Shown piece after piece: positions 1 through 11,863 of a stretch of 64,000 nucleotides of DNA (position 1 is its first letter; every line of letters starts with the position of its first letter). This DNA is from Elysia chlorotica (taxonomy: Eukaryota; Mollusca; Gastropoda; Plakobranchidae), in assembly GCA_003991915.1 (NCBI GenBank), contig RQTK01001020.1, positions 86,103 through 150,102 of the forward strand, in the 5' to 3' direction. Made by a program: the position numbers and the translations under genes. The notes beneath the pieces are model-generated. The model had not been told where the DNA came from and ran no database searches. It saw nothing but the letters and a program-made list of their open reading frames with translations.

Positions 1-423
1 CTCGGACCTTTTGTGTCGGAAGCCGATCGCGTCCATCGTCTTGTGCTGTGATGTTGTTGGGGTCCTTGGTGTAATAAAAGTTATCTATCTTTGATGTTAT
101 GTATAATTATGCTGTGATATACTTGGAAAGTTAAGAGTTAGGGGCTGATACAGGGTTAAACGATTAGGGTACATATAAACTTTCTTTTTTTTTCTTTTAA
201 TATGCCATTTGTGTTGGAACGACTAAGCATCCTTTCCAAATATGAACACTTTCCGCTTGTGTTTGTAAGGGATTTTTTTTTCCAGATGTAATTTCTGGAT
301 GTTTACAAAGTTTTTACTTTAATATTTTTGTGACAGATAAAAAGTGATCTAATCAATAGACTCTAGTCTTAGTCCTTTTAAAATCTCTGTCAAATATGAA
401 AACATTCTCACCTTGTGTTCCAG
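1..423 (+). other. Intron (partial) upstream of the first visible RasGAP exon
   Basis: AT-rich sequence without a supportable reading frame. It ends in a pyrimidine-rich stretch and an AG at 422-423, directly before a long open exon. I take it as the 3' part of an intron of the RasGAP gene whose earlier exons lie left of the window. Confidence 0.6.
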
Positions 424-1225
424 CACAACTTCAACCACCACTACTAGCAGCATCAGCAACAACAGCAACTGCAAACCACTCGAGATTGGGGGCCGGGGCG
501 TGATCCCTCCAAGCAGGATCGGCTACGTGATCCCCACAGCCAGGGGAAGTAACCACAACAACGGTGCCGGCCATAACCCGCAGCCCCCGGCCATGACGAC
601 CTCCTCCCCAACGGAAGTCCTCATCGACATGCTGAGGCATTGTGGGGAGCCCGCGGAGGAACTTCCGGCCCTGGCCGAGAGATACCGCCAGCTCGAGAAC
701 GAGCGCAGTCGGACTGGAACCCCAACCACCGCGCTCTCCTCCTCCAACGCTTCCCTCAACTCGATCGGTCGGAAAGGTTCAGGCGCGGGGAATTCGGCGT
801 CCGCAACGACTGGAGTCAGTGGAAGCCCCAGCGTGGCGTCCTTAGTCAGCAAGTTGAACAACGCCACGGCGACTCTGACGAGAACGGAGGAGAGGTTCGG
901 AGGGAAGAACGCTAGCAGCAGCAGCGGCCAAAATTCGAGGAACATTTCTCTGAACGCCGTTCCCCCAGCGCCCCAAAACCAGCGGACGGGTCCCGCAGGC
1001 AGGGTCGGGAGGAGAAGGTCGAGTCAGGAGGAGGGACGGGGATGCGGAGACGGTGATGTGACGGTGAAAGAGTCCTGGTCGCACATTCCTGGGGATAGTT
1101 CTTCCAGGAGTGCGGCGTCCAGTGACGGGCCGTACCATCCGCACGGGGATTACATTGACCTCATTCCCTTCATGGACGACATGGCAGGGCAGGCGACTCT
1201 GGAGGGAAACACCAGCGGCAGTCAG
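424..1225 (+). CDS. Ras GTPase-activating protein, SynGAP/DAB2IP/raskol family: internal exon A
   Basis: First visible coding exon (about 267 residues). It has no start codon: it begins after the splice acceptor AG at 422-423 and ends in phase 0 at the donor CAG/GTATGG (1226). The product is low-complexity, rich in Ser, Thr, Asn and Gly. Near its end is the acidic-hydrophobic motif DYIDLIPFMDDMAGQ, resembling a short conserved motif in the disordered tail of DAB2IP/raskol-type RasGAPs. Proteins of this family speed GTP hydrolysis by Ras/Rap at the membrane or synapse through PH, C2 and RasGAP domains; those domains are not in the window. Family assignment rests mainly on the coiled coil at 9,539-11,863. 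The acceptor is inferred, so the true exon start could differ by a few codons. Confidence 0.8.
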
Positions 1226-3059
1226 GTATGGGTTATCTCCACCTGGCATCCTTGTGTCTGTCTTTTTTGTTTTGTTTGTTTGTCCGGCTGTCTCTCTCTG
1301 TCTACTGTCTTATCTGTTTGGCTTTGCCTTTATCTCTCTCTCTCTCTCTTTTTTGCTTTCTCTCTCTCTCTCTCTCTTTTTTTTTTCTCTCTGTCTCTCT
1401 CAACAAACTCTTTGCTCTTTTAAGCCTGAGTCCCCTCTATAGCCTGAGGAAGAATGGTCATTTTCTTTATCATTCATATTGATTGATCTGTACTCTTAAG
1501 ACAATGCTTTTACTTTGCTTGGAGCAATTTCCCTTTAACATATTTCTATGTCGTGTGCCCTTGATTCAGTACTGTTTCTGTTGGTGACTTTTTAATCCCG
1601 TTTGAACCCTGGTCTACGAGTATTTGTGTTGCTGGAATTTTTTTTTTTATTACCGTACATATTTGTCTACAGAAATATTGTCTGGAGGTTTTTTTGGGTT
1701 TTTTTGTGTTCTTGGCATTTATTGCTCTCATTGTTTTTGTGTTTTGTTTTGTTATATTTTTTTTTTTTTTTTGGGGGGGGGGGGGCTGGGGTCGTATTTA
1801 GATTTCAATGCTAAGTTTTTTCTTGTTTAATATAACTAAGTGAATATTTACTTTTTTCCTCTGCAAATTATAACCACCTTTTAATTTTATATTGCATGAC
1901 AGCAATAATAACCATCAAACTATCTGTCTTTTTCTTCCAGTATATCTAGTCTGTAACCTCCCTCTATATATAAGAGTATAATATCTATTTTTCCCCCTTC
2001 TCTCTATCTCTCTTTTTTTCTTCCTCCTACCTACCTACATCCCTCTCAAACGATAGCAATAATAGTATTGTAATTGTATTTGCTTCTTCTCTCTCAATTT
2101 ATCTCTTTCTATAGTTCCTACTTTCTCTATCTTTCTCCTCAATAGATTCTATAGTCCGCAGTATGAGCTAGGAAAAGCTTTTCTTTTTCAATTTTATGCA
2201 TGATGGAAGAACTAACTCTATCAAACACTGATATCACATGAGGATCACGTTTACAGTGCGCGTCTGTGTGCACCAAACACCGCCATTTTGTCTAACACAG
2301 TGTGTAGCAGTCATGTCTAACAACACAGTGAACACACTGCCAGTGCTATTAATAGTAACGTGTGCATCAGAGAAGGCTTAACACAGCATGGAGCCTTGAC
2401 ACACCTGCATGTGTTGGCACACCGCGCTACTCAGTACACAATATGTAATTAAATTATTAAATACCTTTTATTTCAGAAAACAGACTGTTTTATTTGTACA
2501 AGACAATCAACTCATTCTGGTTCTCATCTAGATATAAGTGTCCCCGTCTTTTCTTTACCTATCTTGACAAAAGTACTGTACATCCTTGATAGCTTAATAG
2601 CTCTTCGCCAATAGATTATATGGTTATCAAAGTAAACTGAGAAAAATTTAATAATTAAAATAGAGATATAAGTGTGTGAACAATTAGAAAAATAAATACC
2701 ATTATTTTTCTTTTGAATCTAATGTCTTTCCTTCGCCTGGCGTGTGTTTATGGGTTTGTTTTTCATTTTTATTAATAAATTGGGCCCCGTTTTGGTGTTG
2801 AGATTTGATATCCAAGTGATTTTGAACATTTTCTCCCTTTTATTTTACACCCTTCATTTTTATAATGACAAAAAATAGACCAATTAAATCATAAATATCC
2901 TGTAAATTTAGATACATTATAGAAATGTATCAACTCAGATTCTGCATAAACTTGCTGGGTAGGGTCACTTGTAAAAAATAGTTTTAAATCACTCGTCTTG
3001 TCCTTTCCTCAATGTATATAGTATGTCTACCTTTCTTTGTGTCTGTCTGACTGTCCCAC

Positions 3060-3156
<97 letters not shown>

Positions 3157-3538
3157 CACACACAGACTCCAACACTCGGCCTTAACGTATAAAATTCTTT
3201 CCCTGCTCTAGTCTTTTACTCAGAACATGACCATCCTTGTTTACACTCGAGTTAAAAAAAAAAAAGAAAAAACAATCTCTCTTCTGTTCTCTCCGTCACC
3301 ACTTGCCTCCCATGGGTACTGTTGGCCAACATCCTATTGTCTACCCCTCCCCCCCTCCGAAAGAAAAATTAGAATAAAGTAAATGGCGCCAAAAATAGTC
3401 TACTAATACTATTGACCACAATACCCCTCCCCCCTTTTTCCTAAAAAAAGGGGAAATAAACTATATAGCGCTACAAATAGTCTACAATTGCATGTATAAT
3501 GATGTCCACACTCACCCCCCATGCTACCTGCCCGCCAG
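1226..3538 (+). other. RasGAP intron A-B, repeat-rich
   Basis: Bounded by GTATGG at 1226 and AG at 3537-3538. It holds CT-rich low complexity (1,270-1,410), a T run followed by a G run (1,757-1,785), a region with repeated ACACAGTG words (2,280-2,340), and a pure CT microsatellite. The reading frames across the CT tracts are Ser/Leu repeats and not genes. No other feature was seen. Confidence 0.75.
3059..3153 (+). repeat. (CT)n microsatellite
   Basis: About 95 bases of near-perfect CT dinucleotide repeat inside the RasGAP intron, about 390 bases before the next exon. It is a likely length-variable site. Confidence 0.95.
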
Positions 3539-3784
3539 ATGTCCATCGGGCCCATCTCCACAGCGGCTTCTTCTGGCTACCACTCTCTGGGTAGACCCAG
3601 TCACCCGCCCTCCCAGGCAGACTCGCCCATCATGGCGGTCAGTCTGGCCGCTGGACAACACGCTGGACATAGCAGCAGCAGTGCTGGTCACTGGAGCACT
3701 GGTCAGCAGAGTCGCCAGCAACAACAGCAGCAGCAGGAGATGATCACGGAGCTTGCACGGTCACCTATCATTCACTACCAGCCT
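3539..3784 (+). CDS. RasGAP (SynGAP/DAB2IP/raskol family): exon B
   Basis: An 82-codon exon between acceptor GCCAG (3537-3538) and the strong donor CCT/GTAAGT (3785). It is phase 0 at both ends and so joins exons A and C without shifting frame. It encodes MSIGPISTAASSGYHS, then a Ser/Gln-rich stretch including a run of about eight Gln, ending in ELARSPIIHYQP. The ATG at 3539 falls exactly at the exon edge and is probably an internal Met. It is part of the disordered region between the RasGAP domain and the coiled coil. Confidence 0.8.
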
Positions 3785-3916
3785 GTAAGTCGGGTCAATG
3801 GTTGCTTCTGTCCCCTCAGTCTACTCTACCTCCTTTATGTCCCGGCCCCCTCTCACTCGTATCCTCCAAAAACGCCTCCTCTTCTTTCAATATCTGTTTG
3901 TCGGCCTGTCTGTCTT

Positions 3917-3947
<31 letters not shown>

Positions 3948-4036
3948 TTGTCAGACGTCAGTCTTGGGACCCGTCCACAATATAGCCTATATACTTATAG
4001 TGCTTATGTTGGACATTAAACCAACTCAACTCTCTC
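3948..4036 (+). repeat. SINE-like gastropod repeat, 3' fragment
   Basis: Begins TCAGACGTCAGTCTTGG, runs through CCGTCCACAATA and ends ATGTTGGACATTAAACCAA followed by CAACT-type repeats. Related copies lie at 10,750-10,840, 16,385-16,510, 16,915-17,035, 39,225-39,305 and 40,285-40,335 (+) and 56,215-56,345 (-). Dispersal, both orientations and a short repeated tail suggest a non-autonomous retroelement. I see no clear Pol III A/B boxes in the fragments. Confidence 0.7.
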
Positions 4037-4158
4037 TCTCATTCTCTCTCTGTCTCTTTCTCTCTCTCTTTCTCTCTCTCTCTCACTATAGTACTACTGT
4101 GAAAAAAGTTTTTTTGTCCCCATGTTTTGCTTTCACTCTCACTCTCACTCTCTCTCTG

Positions 4159-4205
<47 letters not shown>

Positions 4206-4352
4206 TACTCCTGTGAAAAAAGGCAGGGCTTATCTCGAGGAACATGTGTATACCCTGCTTTCTATCTAGATATCTGCTCTATACTTTTTCTCTCCACCCT
4301 CTCTACCCCACTCTTTGTCCCCATGTTTTGCTCGCGCTATCTCTCCCCCCCC

Positions 4353-4404
<52 letters not shown>
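4028..4404 (+). repeat. CT-rich microsatellite cluster
   Basis: Several (CT)n tracts, the purest at about 4,155-4,202 and 4,345-4,404, separated by a partly repeated linker (TACT(C)CTGTGAAAAAAG-like, near 4,090 and 4,206). The linker repetition suggests growth by duplication of a CT-tract-plus-linker unit. Confidence 0.9.
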
Positions 4405-4406
<2 letters not shown>

Positions 4407-5520
4407 TATCTCATGGAGGGAAAAAAAACAGACTGTCACGAGAGTCATAGGTAAACAAAAGCGCTACCATTTAAAACCGATACTAATTATGCACAGACAG
4501 ATGCAAGATTTAATAACTAGTGTAAATGGAATTGAATTATACAATCTACGTAAAAGACCGACAGGTAAAAACAAGTAAAATAGGAACTTAAGAACTGAAA
4601 ACACGTTTGAAAAGATGACTCTTCAGATCTTTTTTAAAGGTCTCTTTGTACTTCTAGTACAATATTCCTGTCTCACCCTCTCTCACCATCTTTCTGAAGA
4701 CATGTTCTTGCAAATCTTATCTTGACCAACTGCCTTTTTATGTTTCCCCAACTCCACCTTACTGCAGAATGGATTTTCACCAAATTCACTGCTCTTTCTC
4801 TTTCCATCATAATATTTGATATAAGCTCCCCCCCCCCCCCCCCCCCTTTTCAACCTCTTCTCTCCCTCAAACCAAGTTTCTTTATGCAGTTTTGAACTAA
4901 CACATCGCCCAAGCTGTATTGTCTATTCTAACCCCCTTTCTCTTTGACCCTCAACCTCTTCTCTACCTGAAACCAAATTTCCTTTTTACAGTTTGGAATT
5001 ATAACATTTTCATTTTCATGCATTTTCTATACTAAGTAACCCGTCTTACCTAAGCTCTTTTGTCTATTTCCTACACTTTTCTCTTTGCTTTCTTTTTCTT
5101 TTATCAACCCTCTTTAATTGACTGAGATTCAAATACATGAACCCCTTTTCTCTCAATTTTAATTACGTGAATTGCCATTATATCATATAATGTGTTACTG
5201 TTATTATTTCTTACTTCTTGATGACTGAGATAGTGAGAACAAAGAGACAGCCAAATTTTGGAATACTTTACGTTTACGCGTGCCTACCTACCTGCTTTGA
5301 TATGGCTTTCAGCATTGCTTGTTGTGGAGAATGATCAAATTGCTTTTGTTGTGTTTGTTTTTTTAACTTAAGATTTTTTTTAATAAGGCATTCTTATCAA
5401 TGTCCTTGATGCAAATCCTAGATGGTCCCATTCCCCCTTTCATTTTAAAGGGGAACGAAAGCCAATCAGAAAAAAAAATTTAATTTATTTTTTTATTTTT
5501 AAACTAAATTATATAAAAAT

Positions 5521-5523
5521 AAA

Positions 5524-5562
<39 letters not shown>
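5521..5562 (+). repeat. (TAA)n microsatellite
   Basis: About 14 TAA triplets following an A-rich stretch inside the RasGAP intron. It may mark the A-rich tail of an old retroelement, but no element body is recognisable. Confidence 0.85.
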
Positions 5563-5563
<1 letters not shown>

Positions 5564-6532
5564 GTACATGTAGAATTTATAACTCGGTATAAATCTTTTT
5601 GTCTTTCTTTCCTTTCGTTTTCTTTTTTTTTTAATTGAAACAAGACAAACAAAAATACACATAGTACTCATACCCTACAGTTAAGTTCAGTTACAAAATA
5701 GCTTGTAAAGTAGGAAATTAAGTTCACGCTTATGAATAACTGGCTACATCACTGCATGAGCTTAGAATGTTGTAGTATATGTAGAACATGGCTGTAAACT
5801 ACTGCTTTAGAAATTAGATTGCATGGATAGAAAATACAATGTAGATATCAATTTATAATTTTTATTTTTTATTTTTTTTATTTTTGGGGGGGTTATATTT
5901 TTCTTAACATTATTAACTTTGTTTTGTTGCTGTTGTTTTCAAGATTACTAGTATTGTTGTAGTTGTTATTAGAACTTTTTTTTATCATTATCAATATTAT
6001 TGTTATTATTATTATTATTATTATTACTACTAGTACTATATCTTAATTGATGTTTAAATTTAATGTCACAGTACATGTATATGATTATGAGTCAAACATC
6101 ACTCGTTGTTTTCTCTTCTGTGGCTATTGGGTTTTGTTTTTCTTTTGTTCTAATTTTAAACTAATTGCATAGTTATTTAATTTTTGTTTCAAATTAACTC
6201 GGATGTAGTGTTTTTTTTTTGTATTTTACTCCTTGGTTGTGGACTTCAATCTAGATTGTTTCTTCTTTGTTATTGTTGTTATGGATATTGTTTATATATT
6301 TCTTGTGAAGCATACTACAAAGCTGTTTCAAAGACAGGCATTGACTGAAATTACTCTGAAATAAGGGACAGTATGGACAAGGTTCCGTTGAATTAACGAC
6401 TCATAATGAGATGTAAAAATAAGAAGGCTCACGATGAGTTCTATGTACAGCTCTTTGTACTTAAGACCCCGGACCTTAGTGTGTTTTATTAAAGGAGAAT
6501 TAATAGACGCTCGATGTGAAAAAAAATAGTCC

Positions 6533-6674
6533 GCATAGCATAACAATGTGTTTTAACTTTAAGTTTAAGTCAAATGTGTGTGCTATTCCTTTGTCTCGCA
6601 ACTTGTCTTGTTTTGTTTTCTTCTTTCTCTCAATATTGGATTGTAATGGTCAGTTTTTATAATTGTTTTATTTG

Positions 6675-6754
<80 letters not shown>

Positions 6755-6802
6755 TAGCATAACAATGTGTTTTAACTTTAAGTTTAAGTCAAATGTGTGT
6801 GG
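6533..6802 (+). repeat. About 49-bp direct repeats flanking an (ATT)n segment
   Basis: The segment starting CATAGCATAACAATGTG occurs at about 6,533-6,581 and again at about 6,754-6,802, nearly identical. About 170 bases lie between, ending in ATT triplets (6,675-6,752). Either a local duplication or an insertion with an unusually long target duplication would explain it. Confidence 0.8.
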
Positions 6803-6996
6803 TTTCCCTAAGAATCCTATAGGGAGAAAGGAGTACACGTACCAGCTAAGATTTGAACCTGGACCTCATTATAACTAGTCCAGATCACTAGTGTGTTTGG
6901 TGGGGCCTTTTCATTGTGGACTGTAAGTCAAAAAAAAATTTTCTTATTATCTATGTTTAAACTTGTTTCTTTTCCCCATGATCCTTCCTCATTTAG

Positions 6997-9160
6997 CCTC
7001 AACAACAACAACAACAACAACAAGGGTCGCAGCCTCTCGCGTTCGCCAACCCTCTGTTCCGACACCAGCAACAACAGCAACAGCAACAACAACAGAAGCT
7101 GGAGACGGAATTCCCCGCCCAGCTCCGAGGGGTGACCTTGACCCTCAGCCACGCCCACGCCGTCCAGCGAGTGTCCAGCGATTCCTCCCTCAGCAGCATC
7201 GACGAGGCGGACAGCGGTCAAGCTGAGGGTCAAGGTCATACGGCGGGGTCAGTCTCAGTACCGCAGGGGTAGCGGTAACGGTAAAGGTGTGGTAGACGGC
7301 AAAGCTGCCCACAGTTCGGCCCTGGCTTCCCTGAAGAAACTGTCGCAGCTGCCCACCTCTAGTAGTGAGGATAGTCTGGATGAAGGAGGAGGAGGAGGAG
7401 GAGGTATGAAATCCTCCTCGGGTTTGGGTTCCTCCCGCCAAGACGCGAGTGGGCATTCGTCGCAACCATCTCGGCCTCACCAGTACCGCCAGTATGGTGG
7501 GGCCCCACCGCCTGCCAACTCTGTGTCTTCCGACAGTGCAATAAGTGGCTGCAGCACCTTCCCACGCCGCTACCACCGCAGCAACAACAGCAACAGTGGT
7601 AATTCATCCAACACCAACAGCAGCAACACTGGCACCCTCAAGACCGTCAAGAAAAGCGAAGCGAGTCCTCCCCTGCCCCCAAGGGAGGCGATCCCAGCAA
7701 GGACTGCGTGGAAACCAGCGTCCGCCAAGGTTCCGGGGCTGGACTTCCAGCGGCAGGTTAGCTCCCCTGGACCCAACATCGGCATGGCCGGCGGTCAGGC
7801 GAGCCGTAACTTCCAGAACCGAGGCCGATTGACCACCAACAAGGCAGGCTATGTCCAGCAGAGACCCTCGCCTCGGCAGCCTCTGAACGCCGCGGACTCA
7901 ACCGCCGACTCTTATAAGACAGGGTCTTTGTCTAAGCCTTATAAGAACAGCGGTAGCGGTGGTGGTGGTGGAAGCGGCGGCAACAGCAAAAGCTCGGGGC
8001 AGAGCCCGACCAGTCAGAGGCGACTTCTCACCTCCAGCATCGTGAGCTCTCTGACTCCTGAGCCCAGCGCCACCAACAACAGTTCGGCCATGCCGCCCCC
8101 TGATTGGCAGATGGCGCACCGGGTCAAGCGAGGCTCAAACTCATCCCAGGGCACGGCCACGGAGTCCAGCAGCAGCAGCAGTAGCGGTAGTGGTAACAAC
8201 AACAACAATGGTGGTGGTGGTGGTGGTAGTAGCAGTAACAGCAGCAGCAACAGCAACAGCGAGGCTTCCTCCCCACAGAGCCTGATGCGGTCGTCCTCGG
8301 CACAGCAGACGACGACGTCTGGCAGCCTGCAGGAGTCGAGCAGCGCGCACAGTCTGGGCCAATCGTGGGGCAGTCTGGGTCCAGAGGATGCCAACACCAT
8401 CACTACAACTGGCAGCGCGGCTGCAACAACACTGGGCAGCCTGCCCAGAAACCACCACCACCAGCAGCAGCAGCAGGGCAAGGGGAGACAACACGCACTG
8501 CCTCACAGTGACTCGAGTGGCTCTCTCACAGGAAGGTCCGCTGCCGGCAAAAACTCAAACTCAAACGAGCAGCAGCAAAACCACACCAACAACAACAACA
8601 GCAACAGCGGCAGCGGTAGCATGGATGGTGGGACGTCTTTGCCGTCCAGTCAGGCTCTGGACAATGAAGTGACCTCAGCTGGACCCCAGTCTCGACTGTT
8701 GCCAGGTGGCAACGACGGTACCGGTACCGTAGGAAGCACAAACTCCATACCCCACCCCCCGTCTTTCCTAACTTCCAAGTACGCCGTGGTGCACCCCAAT
8801 ACGGCCCACGCGGCGCCAACCCCATCCTCCATCATCAGTTCCGGAGGACTAACCATCTCCTCATCATCAACCTCGTCGTCGTTGTCGAAACAGGTCGGCT
8901 CTCTCACCCTCGACCTTGACCTTCTCAAACGCGCCTCCACGGACTCGATCCTGAGCAGCGTCAGCGGTGGGCAGGCTGTGTCCCCGACGGGTTCGAACCC
9001 CCTGGGCATCCCTCGCGAGGACAGCAGCCAGTCCATCTGTTCGTCCACCGGCTCCACGGGCTCGGGTTCGAACCGACGCCTCTCGCCGCAGAGCACGGTG
9101 CACATGGGCATTAGCTCGGTGCAGCGCAAGCTTCAGGAGCAGGAGAGGACCAAGCTGGAG
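6997..9160 (+). CDS. RasGAP (SynGAP/DAB2IP/raskol family): long disordered exon C, frame broken once
   Basis: Exon between acceptor TTTAG (6995-6996) and donor GAG/GTAAAA (9161), about 721 codons. The first part, in phase with exon B, reads PQQQQQ... then PLAFANPLFRHQ, resembling the PLSFQNPLF motif of SynGAP, then VSSDSSLSSIDEADSG, and meets TAG at about 7,267. The rest, one base out of phase, reads ...GKGVVDGKAAHSSALASLKKLSQ and stays open to the donor. It is Ser/Gly/Asn/Gln-rich with the short motifs LTLDLDLLKRASTDS and SVQRKLQEQERTKLE at its end. The shift must fall between the upstream stop of the second frame (about 7,133) and 7,267. GGGG runs at 7,245-7,248 and 7,265-7,268 are the likely sites of one surplus base. 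A micro-intron is less likely. Confidence 0.8.
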
Positions 9161-9538
9161 GTAAAACTTCATTACAACTACAAGTTCTCTGGGGTTTCAA
9201 TAAATCTTTACTTTGAATTTTCTGGTGTTTTTATAAAATCTTAACTTTGCATTAATTAAGAGTTTTCTAATGTTTTGGTGAATCTTGACTTAGTCACGGT
9301 GGGATATTTTTGCTTTGGTCAACATTAACTTTTTAGTTGTTTTTTTGTTGTTTTTTTGGGAGGGGGGTGTGGAGCTTAGTCATGAGTTTTCTTATGATTT
9401 GGTAAATCTTAATGCAATATTCCACATCAGCAGAAAATATCCACAAGGACTGTCTAAAAACGTACACGTTTTTACCACCCTCTCAATTTGGAAAAAAAAA
9501 ATGAGATTGACCCAATCGCTCGCCTTGTCCTCCCTCAG
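9161..9538 (+). other. RasGAP intron C-D (378 bp)
   Basis: GTAAAA donor at 9161 and CTCCCTCAG acceptor ending at 9538. T- and A-rich, with nothing else recognised. It is the shortest intron of the gene and splits the coiled coil between KLE and YEQEV. Confidence 0.8.
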
Positions 9539-9741
9539 TACGAGCAGGAGGTCCACGTGTTGCGGCAACAGCTGTTGGAGGCTCAGGGCAGACTGCAGAG
9601 CGCCGAGGTCAAGCTGTTAGACCACGAGCTGGAGACCCATCGCCTGATGGAGGAGTGGCGGTCGCGCCTGGCAGAGAGTCAGGAGCAGATGAGGCGGCAG
9701 CAGCAGGAGAAGGACGGTCAGATGGTCAACTTCATGCAGAG
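9539..9741 (+). CDS. RasGAP family C-terminal coiled coil: exon D
   Basis: Encodes [17 protein letters not shown]... [14 protein letters not shown]... [11 protein letters not shown], a regular heptad coiled coil with alternating Leu and charged residues. The pattern (YEEEI-x-LK, a central EE-x5-W/Y-x-ARLE-like segment, RRQQ-EKD-QM) matches my memory of the C-terminal coiled coil of SynGAP, DAB2IP and RASAL2, which serves self-association and partner binding. It begins in phase 0 and ends after AG of an AGG codon at the weak donor AG/GTGCGG (9742). The next exon supplies the final G, restoring R-LQSIEEDLKREQ. This is the best evidence for the family assignment. Confidence 0.9.
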
Positions 9742-9765
9742 GTGCGGCCAGGGGTGGTGGTGTCC

Positions 9766-10640
<875 letters not shown>

Positions 10641-10749
10641 TCTTACCTACTGGTTGGGTCGGTGTCAGTTTAACTTTAAGTATAATGTGAAGGCTGAGAC
10701 AGGATTCATGGTATCCCCTCACTCTGTCTTGTGTGTGGCGGCAGATAAA

Positions 10750-10840
10750 ATTGTCAGACGTTAGTCTTGGGATCCGTCCACAACATGGCCTTGCTGCTGG
10801 CGTTGGGTGTTAAACAACCAACTCCACTCAACTCAGCTCA
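10750..10840 (+). repeat. SINE-like gastropod repeat, 3' fragment
   Basis: Same family as 3,948-4,036: GTCAGACGTTAGTCTTGGG, then CCGTCCACAACATGG, ending TGTTAAACAACCAACTC with CAACT-like repeats. Confidence 0.7.
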
Positions 10841-11264
10841 TGGCTAGGGGTGGGTGTTCATGGACTTAACAGGGGTACAATTGTGTTGGATGTAGGGGTG
10901 AGTTGAGTTGAATTGGTCTCTTTATAAAATTGTATAAATTTTTAATTTCAGTGTACGCCACTGTACGGATATTGAGAAATGAGCACTACAATTTTAAGGG
11001 AAGTTTTATCATACAAAACTCATCAGTTTTGATTGGCTAGAAGTACTTCAGATACTTAATTTCAACCAACCAGAGTGCAGTCTATAAAAAGACGATTGTA
11101 ATCATACCAAATACATGGGTGGTACTGGGAATGAATGGCTGGGTTGAGGCCATTAAAAACCGGGTCATTATCATAGATCTAGGTTGGCGTAAGATTGGCG
11201 TAATTTACATAACTCATTAACTGACAGTGACACTTAAAAAGGAAAAAAACAACAAAAAAACATC
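10841..11264 (+). other. RasGAP intron D-E, middle part, no feature seen
   Basis: AT-rich intron sequence between the SINE-like fragment and the duplicated intron end. No reading frame, RNA fold or repeat could be supported by eye. Confidence 0.6.
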
Positions 11265-11612
11265 ATTTAAGAGCAAATTTCATATCCCCCTTTAATTTTA
11301 CGGGTGGTAAATATGATTTACTTTCATTTTGCGGCGTCGAGACACATATGCTTGAGTAATGCTTTCATTTAAGATTTCATATCTGCAAACATTTTTATGT
11401 TCAATACTATTTTCACTCTTCCCCCCATTTAAGAGCAAATTTCATACCCGCCTTTAGTTTCACGGGTGTTAAATAAAATTTGCCTTCATTTTGCGGTGTC
11501 GAGACACATTTGCTTGAGTAGACTCTAATGCTTTCATTTAAGATTTCATATCTGCAAACATTTTTATGTTCCATACTATTTTCACCCTTCCTTCCGTGCC
11601 GTCCCCCCCCCA
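11265..11612 (+). repeat. Tandem duplication of the 3' end of the last RasGAP intron
   Basis: Two copies of about 160 bases (about 11,265-11,425 and 11,427-11,600), each starting ATTTAAGAGCAAATTTCATA and ending in TTTTCACYCTTCC followed by C-rich sequence. The second copy runs into the used acceptor CCCCCAG (11,613). The first copy ends in CTTCCCCCCATTTAAG and so carries a decoy polypyrimidine tract. Confidence 0.85.
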
Positions 11613-11613
11613 G

Positions 11614-11863
11614 GCTCCAGAGCATCGAGGAGGACCTGAAGCGCGAGCAGGCGGAGATGGCGAGCGCGGTGGAGCACAAACAGCAGGTCATCGAGGCCCA
11701 GGAGCAGCGCATCCGACGACTGGACCAGAACAACGCTCGGCTGCTGCAGGCCCTGGCCGAGGGAGGAGGAGGAGGAGGAGTGGCGGCAGCGAGTGTGTTG
11801 GTGGACGCGGCTGCGGTTAACGGGAGGCAGGAGGTCACGGGTTTTAAGACGAGCTCGTGTTAA
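11614..11863 (+). CDS. RasGAP family terminal coding exon E
   Basis: Completes the coiled coil: LQSIEEDLKREQAEM, then HKQQVIEAQEQRIRRLDQNN and ARLLQALAEG. It resembles the RASAL2/DAB2IP end (VEEELKR..., KQKIIEAQEKRI..LD..NARL). It is followed by a Gly run, an Ala/Val-rich stretch and the C-terminus GFKTSSC with TAA at 11,861-11,863. The acceptor is CCCCCAG ending at 11,613 and the first G completes an Arg codon from exon D. The C-terminal SSC is not a clear class I PDZ ligand, unlike the known PDZ-binding end of mammalian SynGAP alpha1. Confidence 0.9.

Larger units (their letters stand above)
3785..6996 (+). other. RasGAP intron B-C
   Basis: A 3.2-kb intron with GTAAGT at 3785 and AG at 6995-6996. 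It contains a SINE-like fragment (3,948-4,036), CT tracts, a C run (4,828-4,846), TAA/ATT triplet arrays, and a directly repeated segment of about 49 bases around 6,533-6,802. No coding signal was found on either strand. Confidence 0.75.

Noticed and set aside
3023..4578. Long Ser/Leu-Ser reading frames
   Set aside because: Translations of CT microsatellites without start context or conservation.
6928..9172. Several long frames antisense or in alternative frames to RasGAP exon C
   Set aside because: Shadow frames caused by GC-rich triplet repeats; no domain and no consistent splice signals.
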